Source of the DNA: Sedimentibacter saalensis
GTDB taxonomy: Bacteria; Bacillota; Clostridia; Tissierellales; Sedimentibacteraceae
Assembly (NCBI RefSeq): GCF_007830175.1
Contig: NZ_VLKH01000013.1
Location: 38,839-102,838 of the forward strand
Reading direction: 5' to 3'
Length of the DNA: 64,000 nucleotides
Positions 6,917-16,654 of the stretch are shown one piece after another. The notes under the pieces were generated by a model that worked only from the letters and a program-made list of their open reading frames with translations, was not told the DNA's origin and made no database searches. The stretch's first letter is position 1; each line of letters starts with the position of its first letter. Position numbers and translations under genes: made by a program.

Positions 6917-7666
6917 CTATAATACTTTATTATAGTTGACACTTAATAAAAATAATCCTTCCGGTGCTGCTGTTTGTCCCAGAAGGGCTCTTTCTTTTGA
7001 TTCAAGGGCATTTTCTATACATGATATTTCCTTTAAACCCTTGCCCACATCAATGAGTGTTCCTGCTATTATTCTCACCATGTTGTACAAAAATCCGCTT
7101 CCTGTTACATAAAGCCTGATGAGATTTCCTTCCTTTTCAATTCTTGTGCTGTAGACTGTCCTGACAGTTGTCTTTGCCTGTGAACCGGCTGCCATAAATG
7201 CTCTGAAATCATGAGTACCCACAACCAGCTTAAAAGCTTCCTCCATTTTGCCCATATCAAGTATTGATGGAACAAATGTTGAGTAGTTTCTGTAAAACGG
7301 ATTGCCTACCCTGCTGTTGTATATCTGATACATGTACGTCTTGTCGTGAGCATCAAAGCGCGAATTAAATTCCAACGGAACATCAACACTATCAAGAATG
7401 CTTATGTCATGAGGCAAATTTGCATTTAGGGCAATTTTAATTTTTTGCTCTTCTATTCTTGTGTCAGCCTTGAAGTTTGCTACTTGCCCAAGGGCATGAA
7501 CTCCGCTGTCAGTTCTTCCGGAGCCAGTAAGTTCAATTTTTTGCTTCATTACCCTGGCTGCAGCATTTTCTATAACTTCCTGGATACCGATGCCGTTTGT
7601 CTGTGTCTGCCATCCGTTGTAGTTTGTGCCGTCATAGGCAACAGTTAATTTAATGTTTCTTACCAT
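6917..7666 (-). CDS. truA: tRNA pseudouridine(38-40) synthase
   Basis: The 249-residue enzyme isomerises uridines 38-40 of the tRNA anticodon stem. The catalytic aspartate is in GSGRTDSGVHALGQVANF, the TruA active-site motif. N-terminal VAYDGTNYNGWQ and C-terminal GSGFLYNMVRIIAGTLIDVG are typical. Its start overlaps the ecfT stop by 7 nt, so the two are translationally coupled, as in other Firmicutes. Confidence 0.97.
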   Translation of the reverse strand: MVRNIKLTVAYDGTNYNGWQTQTNGIGIQEVIENAAARVMKQKIELTGSGRTDSGVHALGQVANFKADTRIEEQKIKIALNANLPHDISILDSVDVPLEFNSRFDAHDKTYMYQIYNSRVGNPFYRNYSTFVPSILDMGKMEEAFKLVVGTHDFRAFMAAGSQAKTTVRTVYSTRIEKEGNLIRLYVTGSGFLYNMVRIIAGTLIDVGKGLKEISCIENALESKERALLGQTAAPEGLFLLSVNYNKVL

Positions 7667-8457
7667 ATTTTCAATGCGATTACAGCTGCAAAATAAACAA
7701 TAAAAATAAATGATGCAGCATAATCTCCCTTAGATATTTTAAGCTGTCTCATGCGTGTTCTGTTTTCTCCGCCTCTGTAACATCTTGCTTCCATTGCCAT
7801 TGCCAGTTCATCAGCTCTTCTGAATGCACTTATAAACAGCGGCACCAAAAGAGGCACCAGGTTTTTTGCCCTGCTCATAATGTTTCCGCTTTCAAAATCC
7901 GCTCCTCTTGATTTCTGAGCCTTCATTATTTTTTCAGTTTCCTCCATGAGTGTTGGAATGAAACGAAGTGCTATTGTCATCATCATTGCAAGTTCATGAG
8001 CCGGAAGTCCGAACCTTTTAAATGGCTTTAAGAGGCTTTCTATACCATCTGTCAGAATTATTGGCGATGTTGTAAGCGTAAGAAGCGATGTTCCCATTAT
8101 CAAAAGTGTAAGTCTTATGGCCATGAAACCCGCTTGTTTCAAACCTTCCTCTGTTATCTTGATAAATCCTGCCTGGAAAATTATTCTTCCCGGTGTCATT
8201 AGAAGGTTAATAACAAATGTTATGATTATAATCATGAGTATGGGTCTTAAGCCCTTAATTACAAACTTTACAGGAACTTTCGATATTGTAATGGCTGCTG
8301 TGAGAAACACCACAACTATTAAATATGTTGAAAAACTGTCAATCAGAAACAATGAAACCAAAAATGCCAGAGTGATTATTATCTTAACCCTGGGATCGAG
8401 ATTGTGAACAGGTGATTCGACAGGATAATGCTGTCCTATGGTTAAATTCTTAAACAT
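7660..8457 (-). CDS. ecfT: ECF transporter transmembrane scaffold EcfT
   Basis: The 265-residue membrane protein has about six hydrophobic segments. In the cytoplasmic coupling helices it carries the two arginine-glycine motifs QKSRGADFESG and EARCYRGG, which transmit ATPase movements to S-components such as QueT. It begins with IGQHYPVESPVHNLDPRVKI, a family signature. It overlaps ecfA2 by 8 nt and truA by 7 nt, indicating a single translationally coupled operon. Confidence 0.96.
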   Translation of the reverse strand: MFKNLTIGQHYPVESPVHNLDPRVKIIITLAFLVSLFLIDSFSTYLIVVVFLTAAITISKVPVKFVIKGLRPILMIIIITFVINLLMTPGRIIFQAGFIKITEEGLKQAGFMAIRLTLLIMGTSLLTLTTSPIILTDGIESLLKPFKRFGLPAHELAMMMTIALRFIPTLMEETEKIMKAQKSRGADFESGNIMSRAKNLVPLLVPLFISAFRRADELAMAMEARCYRGGENRTRMRQLKISKGDYAASFIFIVYFAAVIALKIW

Positions 8458-9310
8458 AATTCCTCCTCACTTCCTTGAGTATTTCTTCCTTGGCTTCTTC
8501 AACAGTGAGTATATCAGGCCTTATGTTAAATCCTCGTTTTCTGAGTTCATTGACTATTTCTGCTACCTGAGGAACTCCAAGTCCGATTTTTTTAAGTTCT
8601 TCAGACTGGGAATAAATTTCCTTTGGTGTTCCCTGCATGTGTATTTTGCCCTTGTAAAGTACTATTACTCTGTTTACAAGCTTGGCAATGTCTTCCATGC
8701 TGTGAGAAACAAGTACAACCGTCACATTTGCTTTTTTGTGAAGTTTCTTTATCTGTTCGAAAATTTCATTTCTTCCTGCAGGATCAAGCCCTGCAGTAGG
8801 TTCATCAAGAATGAGGTAATCAGGTTTCATTGCAAGAACACCTGCAATGGCAACTCTTCTTTTTTGTCCTCCGGAAAGGTCAAACGGTGATTCATCCTTT
8901 ATGCTTTTATAGTTAAACCCTACAAGCTCCAGTGCTTCTTTGACTCTCTTTTCTGTTTCTTCTTCGGAAAGGTTTAAGTTCATTGGACCAAAGGCAACAT
9001 CCTTCGCAACAGTTTCTTCAAATAGCTGATATTCCGGATACTGAAAAACCAAACCCACAGTCTGGCGTATTTTGCTTAATTTTTTCTTGTCTTCCCCAAC
9101 AACTGTGTCATTGACAATTATTTTTCCGTCAGATGGTTTTTCCAGACCGTTTAAAAGCTGAATCAGCGTGGATTTTCCGGAACCGGTGTGTCCTATTACT
9201 CCCAGAAAGTCCCCTTCTTTTATTTCCAGATTTATATCATCAAGAGCAACAGTCCTGAAAGGTGTTCCTTCGCTGTAAATGTATTTTATGTTTTCTGCTT
9301 TTATTGACAT
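8450..9310 (-). CDS. ecfA2: ECF transporter ATPase EcfA2
   Basis: The 286-residue ABC ATPase has Walker [10 protein letters not shown], signature [16 protein letters not shown], Walker [14 protein letters not shown] and the switch histidine in VLVSHSMED. It pairs with EcfA1 to power vitamin and micronutrient import through interchangeable S-components. The C-terminal extension ([16 protein letters not shown]) is typical of EcfA. Overlaps of 8-10 nt with ecfT and ecfA1. Confidence 0.96.
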   Translation of the reverse strand: MSIKAENIKYIYSEGTPFRTVALDDINLEIKEGDFLGVIGHTGSGKSTLIQLLNGLEKPSDGKIIVNDTVVGEDKKKLSKIRQTVGLVFQYPEYQLFEETVAKDVAFGPMNLNLSEEETEKRVKEALELVGFNYKSIKDESPFDLSGGQKRRVAIAGVLAMKPDYLILDEPTAGLDPAGRNEIFEQIKKLHKKANVTVVLVSHSMEDIAKLVNRVIVLYKGKIHMQGTPKEIYSQSEELKKIGLGVPQVAEIVNELRKRGFNIRPDILTVEEAKEEILKEVRRNYV

Positions 9311-10131
9311 AACAAATCCACCAAATCCTTTACGTTTATTATATCAGGTGGTATATTAAGACCTTCCTTGGCAAGTTCCTGTGCAAGCTCAGTTACTTGT
9401 GGAACATCAAGTCCAAATTTTTTTATAGCTTCAATATTTTTAAAAACGTCTTTAGGAGTACCATCCAATTTTATATTTCCCTTGTCCATAATAACAACCC
9501 TGTCTGCAAGAACGGCCTCATCCATGTAATGAGTTATGAGAAGTATTGTCTTACCCTGGGTATCCAGTTTTTTCAGTGTGTCCATAACTTCTTTCCTGCC
9601 TGAAGGGTCAAGCATTGCTGTTGGCTCATCCAGTATTATGCAGTCAGAATTAAGAGCAAGAACACCTGCTATGGCAATTCTCTGCTTTTGTCCTCCAGAT
9701 AAAAGATGTGGTGGTCTTTTTCTGTATTCATACATTCCAACAGCATTCAAGGCATCATCCACCCTTCTTCTTATTTCAGAAGACTCAACCCCTTGATTTT
9801 CAGGTCCAAATGCAATGTCTTCCTCAACTATTGTTGCAACAAGCTGATTGTCAGGATTCTGAAAAACCATTCCTGCTGCCTGTCTTATGTCCCAGAGCTT
9901 GGAATCATCTGCTGTGTCCATTCCCTTTACATAAATTTTTCCTTCTGTAGGAAGAAGTATGGAATTTATTAATTTTGCCAGAGTTGACTTGCCTGAACCG
10001 TTGTGACCGATTATAGCAGTGAACTCGCCTTTTTTGATATTCAGACTGCAGCCGTCAACGGCGTAGTCCGTATCTTCCTTGCTGTATTTAAACTTGACAT
10101 TTTCAATTTTAATTATGTAATCGTCCATCAT
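9301..10131 (-). CDS. ecfA1: ECF transporter ATPase EcfA1
   Basis: The ~276-residue ABC ATPase has Walker [11 protein letters not shown]-loop [11 protein letters not shown], signature [17 protein letters not shown], Walker [14 protein letters not shown] and [10 protein letters not shown]. The frame is open to 10161, but family similarity begins at [13 protein letters not shown], so I use the ATG pair at 10131/10128, preceded by AGGTG. It is the first gene of the ecf-truA unit. It normally follows rplQ directly; here about 7.8 kb separates them. Confidence 0.95.
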   Translation of the reverse strand: MMDDYIIKIENVKFKYSKEDTDYAVDGCSLNIKKGEFTAIIGHNGSGKSTLAKLINSILLPTEGKIYVKGMDTADDSKLWDIRQAAGMVFQNPDNQLVATIVEEDIAFGPENQGVESSEIRRRVDDALNAVGMYEYRKRPPHLLSGGQKQRIAIAGVLALNSDCIILDEPTAMLDPSGRKEVMDTLKKLDTQGKTILLITHYMDEAVLADRVVIMDKGNIKLDGTPKDVFKNIEAIKKFGLDVPQVTELAQELAKEGLNIPPDIINVKDLVDLLCQ

Positions 10132-10172
10132 ACACCTGTATTCATTTAAATTGTGCGTCACTTCGCATTAAG

Positions 10173-10201
10173 ATAATATCATCAATCACATAATTTTACA
10201 A
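10173..10201 (-). promoter_or_regulatory. Promoter of the ecfA1-ecfA2-ecfT-truA unit
   Basis: TTGTAA (10201-10196), a 17-bp spacer and TATTAT (10178-10173) on the minus strand. It gives the ecf genes transcription independent of the ribosomal operon and of the radical SAM block upstream. Confidence 0.7.
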
Positions 10202-10260
10202 CAGTAATTTTAATCATGTTGTTGAAACTCAACGTAAATTTGTTTGAAATTTAAGGAAAT

Positions 10261-11319
10261 CTAAAGCAATCCGCATTCAATGCGTCTTGGCCTTGCAGGG
10301 TCAAAATTAAATTCATCTTTGAAATCGGCACAGTAAATTTTGCTTTTGAAATTGATTGTCCTGATTTTTTTATACAGTTTGTCTGCAGGATCATCATCAC
10401 ATATTCCAATGACGAACATTTTATATTTTTTTCTCATGGACTGGGCAATTTGATTTATAAATAAGTTGTAGTATTCCATGTTTCCGTCTTTTGAATAAAA
10501 AAAAGAAAGCATGGGAAAATCAAGTTCTTTTCCTTCCTCCGGAATATCAATGTACCCAAGAAGATTTGTAACAAATGAAAATTTCTGTATTGTTTTTAAT
10601 GTTCTTGAATACCCCTTGACTATGTACTGCTTAAATCCTTTTTGGTTCCACAGCGCTCCGAATGCCAGTATTTCTCCTCTTTTTTCCAGGACGTAACAAT
10701 CATCAATATTAAGTCCGTAAAAATCTGTAATATTGTTTATGGCCGTTGAAAAATTATATTTCATCATTTCTCTTTTTAAAAATTCATGGACATATTCAAG
10801 ATCATCACTTTTTATACTCCTGAATGTTAAGCCTTCCGGACACACTTTCGTAAATATTTTGGGATTGATTATGTAAGTTGTATAGTCGCAAAGAGGTATG
10901 AGCTCTGGAAAAAAGCTTCTTTTTTTATAAAACATTTTTTCTGCTGCTTCATTGTCAGACAAAAATGAACAAAGATAAAGACCTAAATCCTGCTTTTCAA
11001 AAAAATCAGCCACATTTTTCCAGTTTATTACTCCATTATAATCATTTCTTTTTCTTATTCCCCCTACATATCCTGCAAGTACACTTTTTCCGTCAACATG
11101 GTAACTACCGGGAACACAGGCTGCCTGAAAAACTATTTTTCCTTTTTTGTCCCTTATGATGGCAATCTTTGAATCTTTGCTCTCTTTTTTATAGGATTCA
11201 AATGCATTTGTCCTCCTGGTATAAATAAGTTCAATATTACCCTTAGATGCTTCTGATTCAATTATTTCAAGCATTTCAACGCCGTCTTCTAGACAGGCTT
11301 CTTCAATTTTATTTATCAT
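10261..11319 (-). CDS. GNAT-like acyltransferase of unknown substrate
   Basis: The 352-residue soluble protein resembles a two-lobed GNAT fold. The first half has KGKIVFQAACVPGSYHVDGK and the acetyl-CoA-loop-like GYVGGIRKRNDYNG, followed by LYLCSFLSDNEAAEKMFYKKRSFF, typical of the GNAT C-terminal part. The second half begins FRSIKSDDLEYVHEFLKR, like a second GNAT N-terminus. The substrate is not predictable. It is the last gene of the radical SAM block and overlaps the preceding radical SAM gene by 11 nt, so it likely acts in the same pathway. It could alternatively be a leaderless-peptide or lipid acyltransferase. Confidence 0.6.
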   Translation of the reverse strand: MINKIEEACLEDGVEMLEIIESEASKGNIELIYTRRTNAFESYKKESKDSKIAIIRDKKGKIVFQAACVPGSYHVDGKSVLAGYVGGIRKRNDYNGVINWKNVADFFEKQDLGLYLCSFLSDNEAAEKMFYKKRSFFPELIPLCDYTTYIINPKIFTKVCPEGLTFRSIKSDDLEYVHEFLKREMMKYNFSTAINNITDFYGLNIDDCYVLEKRGEILAFGALWNQKGFKQYIVKGYSRTLKTIQKFSFVTNLLGYIDIPEEGKELDFPMLSFFYSKDGNMEYYNLFINQIAQSMRKKYKMFVIGICDDDPADKLYKKIRTINFKSKIYCADFKDEFNFDPARPRRIECGLL

Positions 11320-12658
11320 TAATTACCTCATCCATGTTTTCTCCTATGGGAATACCAAAGCGCTTGTCCACTTCAAAATGAAAAAGAATGTTCTGATACC
11401 AGTATACCATGTTTATGAGAGGTTTTTTTGTGCGCCTTAAAAGAGTGATTCCCCTTTTTAATATGGAGAAGAATGTATAGTATTTTTTCTTGTACTTCCT
11501 GCAGAGATTTTTAAGCTCAAAATCAGAAACAAGCTTCGGCATAAATGAGATTGTACCGAATGTGTATCCTTTTTCCAGCCACCAGCTTTCATGAAACAGT
11601 CTTCCTTCCTCCAGAAATCGTTCATATGTCTCTGTTCCCGGAAAAGCCAAAAGATGATTGAACGCAGTTACAAAAAACTCATGACGGCTGCAAAATTCAA
11701 GATTTTTTATAAAGCTTTCCTCGTTGTCATAGTCAAAACCAAATACAAAACTGGCATAAATGCTTATGCCGCATTTGTGAATTCTTTCAACTAGCTCGTC
11801 CCTCTCGCCAAGTCGGGCTGACCATGACTTGTTCATCTGCTCCAGGTTTTTCGGATCAATTGATTCAAATCCTATCAATATCATTTCACATCCGCTTTTT
11901 TTCATTAAATTAAGAATTTCTTCATCACGGGCAATGTCTAGAGTGATCTGGGTTACCCATATGATATTCAGCTTTTCTACTTCTTTAAAAAGCTCTTTTG
12001 CAAATTCCCTGTCAGAAAAAATGCTGTCATCAACAAAAAAGTAAATTTTATTGCGGCACATTTTAATTTCTTCCACTATGTCACTTATTTTTCTGTGCAT
12101 ATACTGTCCGCTGTAATATGAATGGATGGAACAAAATTCACACAGATGGCGGCACCCTCTTCCTATTTCAACCAGTGTAATTGGAAGATACTTCTTTTGC
12201 TTATCAACATAAATACTTCTATCTGGAAGACCATAGTCAATGTTCGCTTTACCTTCATAAACTTTTTTGAAACTTTTATTTTCAATATCTAAGAGCACTC
12301 CTGCCCACACTTCTTCAGCATTTCCCTTGACAACTATGTCGGCGTGCTTAATAACTTCATGTTCTGCCAATGTTGCATGGTATCCTCCCATTACAACTAT
12401 TTTACCTCTTTGTTTAAACTTTTCTGCTATTTCATAGGCTCTTCTGGCTGTGTATGCTTCAACTGTTATTGCCACAACATCTGTTTCACAGCCATAGTCA
12501 ATGTTTTCAATACGGTCGTCAAAAAAATTTCTTTGGTACCTTTCAGGAGTGAGCTTGTTTAATACTGCAATGGTCAATGGTTCCATGAGCCAGGATTTTA
12601 AATATTTTTCATTTTTCTTCCTGCCTATTCCAGGCAAAATAAATGTTATTTTCATCAT
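11309..12658 (-). CDS. B12-binding-domain radical SAM protein, paralogue 4
   Basis: The 449-residue protein has an N-terminal Rossmann-like cobalamin-binding domain (residues ~1-125, with VVMGGYHATL). A radical SAM core follows, with the 4Fe-4S motif CRHLCEFC (Cys169, Cys173, Cys176), then VDDSIFSDREFAKELF and a C-terminal ~90-residue domain. The family includes BchE- and hopanoid-methylase-like enzymes that perform cobalamin-assisted methylation or cyclisation. The substrate is unknown. The start overlaps the previous stop as ATGA. It is clearly related to paralogues 2 and 3. Confidence 0.9.
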   Translation of the reverse strand: MMKITFILPGIGRKKNEKYLKSWLMEPLTIAVLNKLTPERYQRNFFDDRIENIDYGCETDVVAITVEAYTARRAYEIAEKFKQRGKIVVMGGYHATLAEHEVIKHADIVVKGNAEEVWAGVLLDIENKSFKKVYEGKANIDYGLPDRSIYVDKQKKYLPITLVEIGRGCRHLCEFCSIHSYYSGQYMHRKISDIVEEIKMCRNKIYFFVDDSIFSDREFAKELFKEVEKLNIIWVTQITLDIARDEEILNLMKKSGCEMILIGFESIDPKNLEQMNKSWSARLGERDELVERIHKCGISIYASFVFGFDYDNEESFIKNLEFCSRHEFFVTAFNHLLAFPGTETYERFLEEGRLFHESWWLEKGYTFGTISFMPKLVSDFELKNLCRKYKKKYYTFFSILKRGITLLRRTKKPLINMVYWYQNILFHFEVDKRFGIPIGENMDEVINDK

Positions 12659-13998
12659 TGTCCGTCCTTAAATCCAAATTTCATTCCTTGTTTTCTGAAA
12701 ACTTCTTTTTTGAATATGGGGTTATAAACCATGTATGTTAAAAGCTTGTACGGATTTCGCATGTTTGTTTTAAAGTCAAATGCCCTGTAAATTATGGAAC
12801 TCATAGAATTGTAATTTTTTCTGCACCCAAAAGACACTTCTGTAAGCTCAATAGCCGACATGTTCTTTGGAACAAATGACGCGTAATTGAACCTGTAGTC
12901 AGGATGAAGCCACCACTTCTTTTCGTAAAGAAGCCTTCCTTCACGTGAAAGCTCATCGTAAAGAGGAGTTCCGGGATATGGCATCAAAATGTTGTATGCA
13001 GCAAAAGAAAATTTATTTTTAAGGGCAAAATTATATGTTTCTTTGATTGAATCCAGTGTATCTGTGTCGTGGCCAAGAGTGAACGCAGCCCATATCTGCA
13101 GTCCGTAGGATTTAAGCATACGAATTGCTTCCTTGTAATGATTGTCTGCATAACTTTTGTTTATTCCCTTTTTCATTGCTTCTATGCTTTCAGACATTAT
13201 CGATTCAAACCCAACAACAAGTCCCATACAGCCGCTTTTGACCATAATGTCCATAAGTTCTTTATCTTCAAGCATGTCAAGGCTCGCCTGACTAACCCAT
13301 TTTATTTTTAGAGGTATGAGAGCACGAAATAGTTCCTTGGCTTTTTCCTTGTTGCCTACAATGTTGTCGTCAACAAAGAACAACACTTTCCTTTCCTGGC
13401 TTTTAATTTCTTCAATTACTTCAGAGACATCCCTGCAGTAATGGTGGTGTCTGAAGTATGCCCCTGAAGCACAAAAGCTGCACGAATTTCTGCATCCCCT
13501 GCTAAACTGCAAAAGTGTAATGGGAAGATAGTTTTTTCCCTTGAAAATGTCCCTTCTTGTGATTATTCCTTTTTGAGGAACAATAACTTCACTGCACACA
13601 TATTCTTCCTTTAAACATCCATTACGCAGATCCTCTGTCATTTCCAGCCATTTGTCTTCTGCATCTCCAATCATAATGCTTGTTGCATGTTCCTTAACTT
13701 CACCGGGAAGAAGCATGGCATGCATTCCCCCCATGAGTACTTTGACTCCCATGTCCATGAACTGCCGGCTTATTTCATAGGCTCTTCTTGCAGTGAATGT
13801 TTCAACTGTTATGCATACAAGGTCCGTTTTTTCATCATAGGGAATCACTTCAGCCCTGTCGTCATACATTACAACTTCTATGTCAGATGGTGTAAGTGCT
13901 GCAAGTATTCCAAGCTGCAGAGGCTCCATCCTGCTTTCATCCACATACAGGCTGTGACCTCTTCTTCCTATGTTTGGTTTAATCAGCGTAATTTTCAT
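12655..13998 (-). CDS. B12-binding-domain radical SAM protein, paralogue 3
   Basis: This 447-residue protein has the same architecture: cobalamin-binding domain with VLMGGMHAML, radical SAM motif CRNSCSFC (Cys169, Cys173, Cys176), VDDNIVGNKEKAKELF, and a C-terminal domain containing MSAIELTEVSFGCRKNY. I chose the ATG at 13998 (GGTGA upstream, MKITLIKPN aligns with the paralogues) over the GTG four codons earlier. It overlaps the preceding gene's end by about 20 nt. Its function is unknown; probably a step on the same molecule as its neighbours. Confidence 0.9.
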   Translation of the reverse strand: MKITLIKPNIGRRGHSLYVDESRMEPLQLGILAALTPSDIEVVMYDDRAEVIPYDEKTDLVCITVETFTARRAYEISRQFMDMGVKVLMGGMHAMLLPGEVKEHATSIMIGDAEDKWLEMTEDLRNGCLKEEYVCSEVIVPQKGIITRRDIFKGKNYLPITLLQFSRGCRNSCSFCASGAYFRHHHYCRDVSEVIEEIKSQERKVLFFVDDNIVGNKEKAKELFRALIPLKIKWVSQASLDMLEDKELMDIMVKSGCMGLVVGFESIMSESIEAMKKGINKSYADNHYKEAIRMLKSYGLQIWAAFTLGHDTDTLDSIKETYNFALKNKFSFAAYNILMPYPGTPLYDELSREGRLLYEKKWWLHPDYRFNYASFVPKNMSAIELTEVSFGCRKNYNSMSSIIYRAFDFKTNMRNPYKLLTYMVYNPIFKKEVFRKQGMKFGFKDGQ

Positions 13999-15283
13999 CT
14001 CTGTCACCAAGTTTCCTTCCCTGCTTGAACATTATTTCAAATCTGGATACTAGATTGGTAATCAAGTAGACATGCACATTTTTTAAATTGCTTCGACTCA
14101 TCATTCTTTTAAAAATATTTCCCAAGGAATAAAATGAATATCTTGCATCTCTGCAACTTTCTTTTAGCTGCCGGACAGTCATATTTTCAGGAACAATCAT
14201 TGAATCTCCGTACCTGAAATTATTTTCAAGCCACCACTTATCTATAACAAGTTTGTTTTCCCACTTAAGTCTCTCATAGAGGGCAGTACCCGGCATTGCC
14301 ATTAGGGGATTGAAGTTTGCAATTGCAAATTTATGATGTACTGTAAAATCCACTATTTCCTGTGCAGAATTCACAGTGTCTTCCCCATAGCCTATTACAA
14401 ATGTGCCGTAAACCATGAGTCCTGCATCGTAAATATTTTTCAGGACTTTTTCATAGTCAAGTTTCATATTTGCCTTCTTGTTCATCTTTTTCAGGTTTTC
14501 TTTATTTAAAGATTCAAAACCAATGAGAACCATCATGCAGCCGCTTTGTTTCATGATTTTCAAAATTTCAGCGTTTTCTGCAATGTCCATCGATATCTGG
14601 CATGCCCATTTCTTTCGGAGTTTTTTCATGAGCAAGAATAGTTTTACAGCTTTTTCCCTGTCTGCAAAAATGTTGTCATCAACAAAGAAAATATATTTTT
14701 CCTTTATTTTTTTAATGTCGGCTACAACATTCTCAACGTTTCTAGTTCTAACACTGCCTTTATAGAAAGCATTTATAGAACAGAAATCACAGCAATACCT
14801 GCATCCCCGTCCAAACTGCACCAATGCAATGTTGTTATAATATTTTCCGTTAAAAACAGTGTAGTCGTATTTCACTTGGGATAAATCTGAACTGTTATTG
14901 CTAATATACTTTTTCTTTAAGGAGTTGTTCTTTAGGTCTTCTACAATCATAGTCCATGTGTCTTCTGCTTCTCCCACAACAACTGCATCTGCATATTGAA
15001 GGCATTCATCAGGAACCATGGTAGGGTGAAATCCTCCCATGATTACAATTTTATTTTCTTTTTTGTACTTTTGTGCAAGAAAATAAGCCCTTCGGGCAGA
15101 AAATGTGTCCACAGTCATGGCCACAACTTCAGCATCAAGATTTTCCGGCAATTTTTCTATTTTTTCATCATAAAATTCTATTGGTGCTTTTGTAAGAGGC
15201 TTTATTATTGCAAAAACAAGGGGCATCATTGCATCCCTTGACTTTTTCCCGAACATGCCGGGTCTTATAAATGCTATTTTCAT
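13979..15283 (-). CDS. B12-binding-domain radical SAM protein, paralogue 2
   Basis: At 434 residues it is the shortest of the four. The cobalamin-binding domain includes VIMGGFHPTMVPDE; the radical SAM motif is CRYCCDFC (Cys161, Cys165, Cys168, with an extra Cys164 inside the motif). VDDNIFADREKAVKLF follows, then the C-terminal domain with VRQLKESCRDARYSFYSLGNI. It sits 9 bp after paralogue 1 and overlaps paralogue 3, fitting one polycistronic mRNA. No specific substrate can be named. Confidence 0.9.
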   Translation of the reverse strand: MKIAFIRPGMFGKKSRDAMMPLVFAIIKPLTKAPIEFYDEKIEKLPENLDAEVVAMTVDTFSARRAYFLAQKYKKENKIVIMGGFHPTMVPDECLQYADAVVVGEAEDTWTMIVEDLKNNSLKKKYISNNSSDLSQVKYDYTVFNGKYYNNIALVQFGRGCRYCCDFCSINAFYKGSVRTRNVENVVADIKKIKEKYIFFVDDNIFADREKAVKLFLLMKKLRKKWACQISMDIAENAEILKIMKQSGCMMVLIGFESLNKENLKKMNKKANMKLDYEKVLKNIYDAGLMVYGTFVIGYGEDTVNSAQEIVDFTVHHKFAIANFNPLMAMPGTALYERLKWENKLVIDKWWLENNFRYGDSMIVPENMTVRQLKESCRDARYSFYSLGNIFKRMMSRSNLKNVHVYLITNLVSRFEIMFKQGRKLGDRDENYAD

Positions 15284-15292
15284 ATTGCTCCT

Positions 15293-16636
15293 TTAGTCGG
15301 GTATATCGGAATTGTCAGCCATAACTGTCTTGCCGTACGCTTCAAAAGATTCAGCATATTTTTTATATCCAAAATTCAGGCCGAAATAAATGCCATATAA
15401 AATATTGATTTTCCATAAATTTTTTATGTCTATTCGCTTTATTATGTTCTTAACTGAATAAGCATCCTTCCATGCTAATTTGATTCCTTCTTCAAGTTCA
15501 TTTACAGTCATATTTTTTGGTCTGTAAACAACATGCTCCACATCGTACATGGACCAGTCCGTTTCAATTATTCTTTGTTCTCTTTCAAGCTGCCTGTAGT
15601 AATCTGTTCCAGGAAATGGAGTAATAACGGAAAACCTTGGCAAATCTATTTTTGCTTCCAGGCACAAATTTACAGTTCTTAAAAATACGTCTATTTCATC
15701 ATCGTCGCTTCCAAAGGCAAAGCATCCCATTACCATTATGCCGTGAGAGTGCAATTTATCCATGAGAAGCTGGTATTCATAAACTTTGTTGACGCCTTTT
15801 CTCATGCTTTTCTGGGTTTCCTGATTTACAGATTCAAATCCTATGAGGAGTCCCTTGCAGCCGCTTTTTTCAAACAGCTCAATGAGTTCATGGTCAGCTC
15901 CTATTGCTGAAGTTGTCAGACCGAACCACCACTTTTTAAGGGGTATCATTTCCCTGAAAAGTTCCTTTGCAAAAGAAGTGTCTGCTATTAAATTAACATC
16001 CGGAAAAACAACAATCCTGCCCTTGAGAGTTTTTATTTCATCTATGATATTTTGTACTGTCCTCTTGTAGAGCTTACTTCCAAAAGCCTTAGGATAGGCG
16101 CAGAATGTGCAGTTTAAGTTGCATCCACGTATTGCCTCTACAGTGTTGAGTGTAATGTACTTATCTTCTTTTAAAAGGTCTTTGCGGGGTAGAGGACGGT
16201 TTTCAACAGTGGTGTTTTCTCCTTGAAAATACAGTCTCTGCATGCAATCATCCCGGAAATCTTTTAATGCTCTCGGAAAATTGTTTTCTCCCAGTCCCAC
16301 AACAACTGAATCAGCATGCTCCATTGCTTCATAGGGTTTAAGTGAAGGATGAACTCCCCCCAAAATTACCTTTATGCCTCTTTTTCTGAAATAATCGGCA
16401 TACCTGTAGCACCTTGAAGCAGTTCCTGTAATGCAGGTAATTCCCACAATATCAGCATCAATATCAAGAGGGATTTTTTCAGCTGTTTCATCATATATTT
16501 TTACATCAGCACCCAGTTCTTCAGGAACAAGTGCTGCAAGTAGAGCCAGGGTTATGGGCGCATAGTGAAGATTTTTATGAAACATGCCGTTGTAGCGGTG
16601 CATTGCACCAGCTGGAGCTAACAGTGCTATTTTCAT
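15293..16636 (-). CDS. B12-binding-domain radical SAM protein, paralogue 1 (most diverged)
   Basis: The 447-residue protein has the cobalamin-binding domain with VILGGVHPSLKPYEAMEHAD and radical SAM motif CNLNCTFC (Cys172, Cys176, Cys179). The downstream motif is PDVNLIADTSFAKELF instead of the DDxIFxDRE form of the other three, so this copy is the outlier and may catalyse a different step. The C-terminal domain begins MTVNELEEGIKLAWKD. It is the first radical SAM gene, 18 bp after the permease gene. Confidence 0.9.
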   Translation of the reverse strand: MKIALLAPAGAMHRYNGMFHKNLHYAPITLALLAALVPEELGADVKIYDETAEKIPLDIDADIVGITCITGTASRCYRYADYFRKRGIKVILGGVHPSLKPYEAMEHADSVVVGLGENNFPRALKDFRDDCMQRLYFQGENTTVENRPLPRKDLLKEDKYITLNTVEAIRGCNLNCTFCAYPKAFGSKLYKRTVQNIIDEIKTLKGRIVVFPDVNLIADTSFAKELFREMIPLKKWWFGLTTSAIGADHELIELFEKSGCKGLLIGFESVNQETQKSMRKGVNKVYEYQLLMDKLHSHGIMVMGCFAFGSDDDEIDVFLRTVNLCLEAKIDLPRFSVITPFPGTDYYRQLEREQRIIETDWSMYDVEHVVYRPKNMTVNELEEGIKLAWKDAYSVKNIIKRIDIKNLWKINILYGIYFGLNFGYKKYAESFEAYGKTVMADNSDIPD

Positions 16637-16654
16637 TTTATCCTTCCTTTGATT

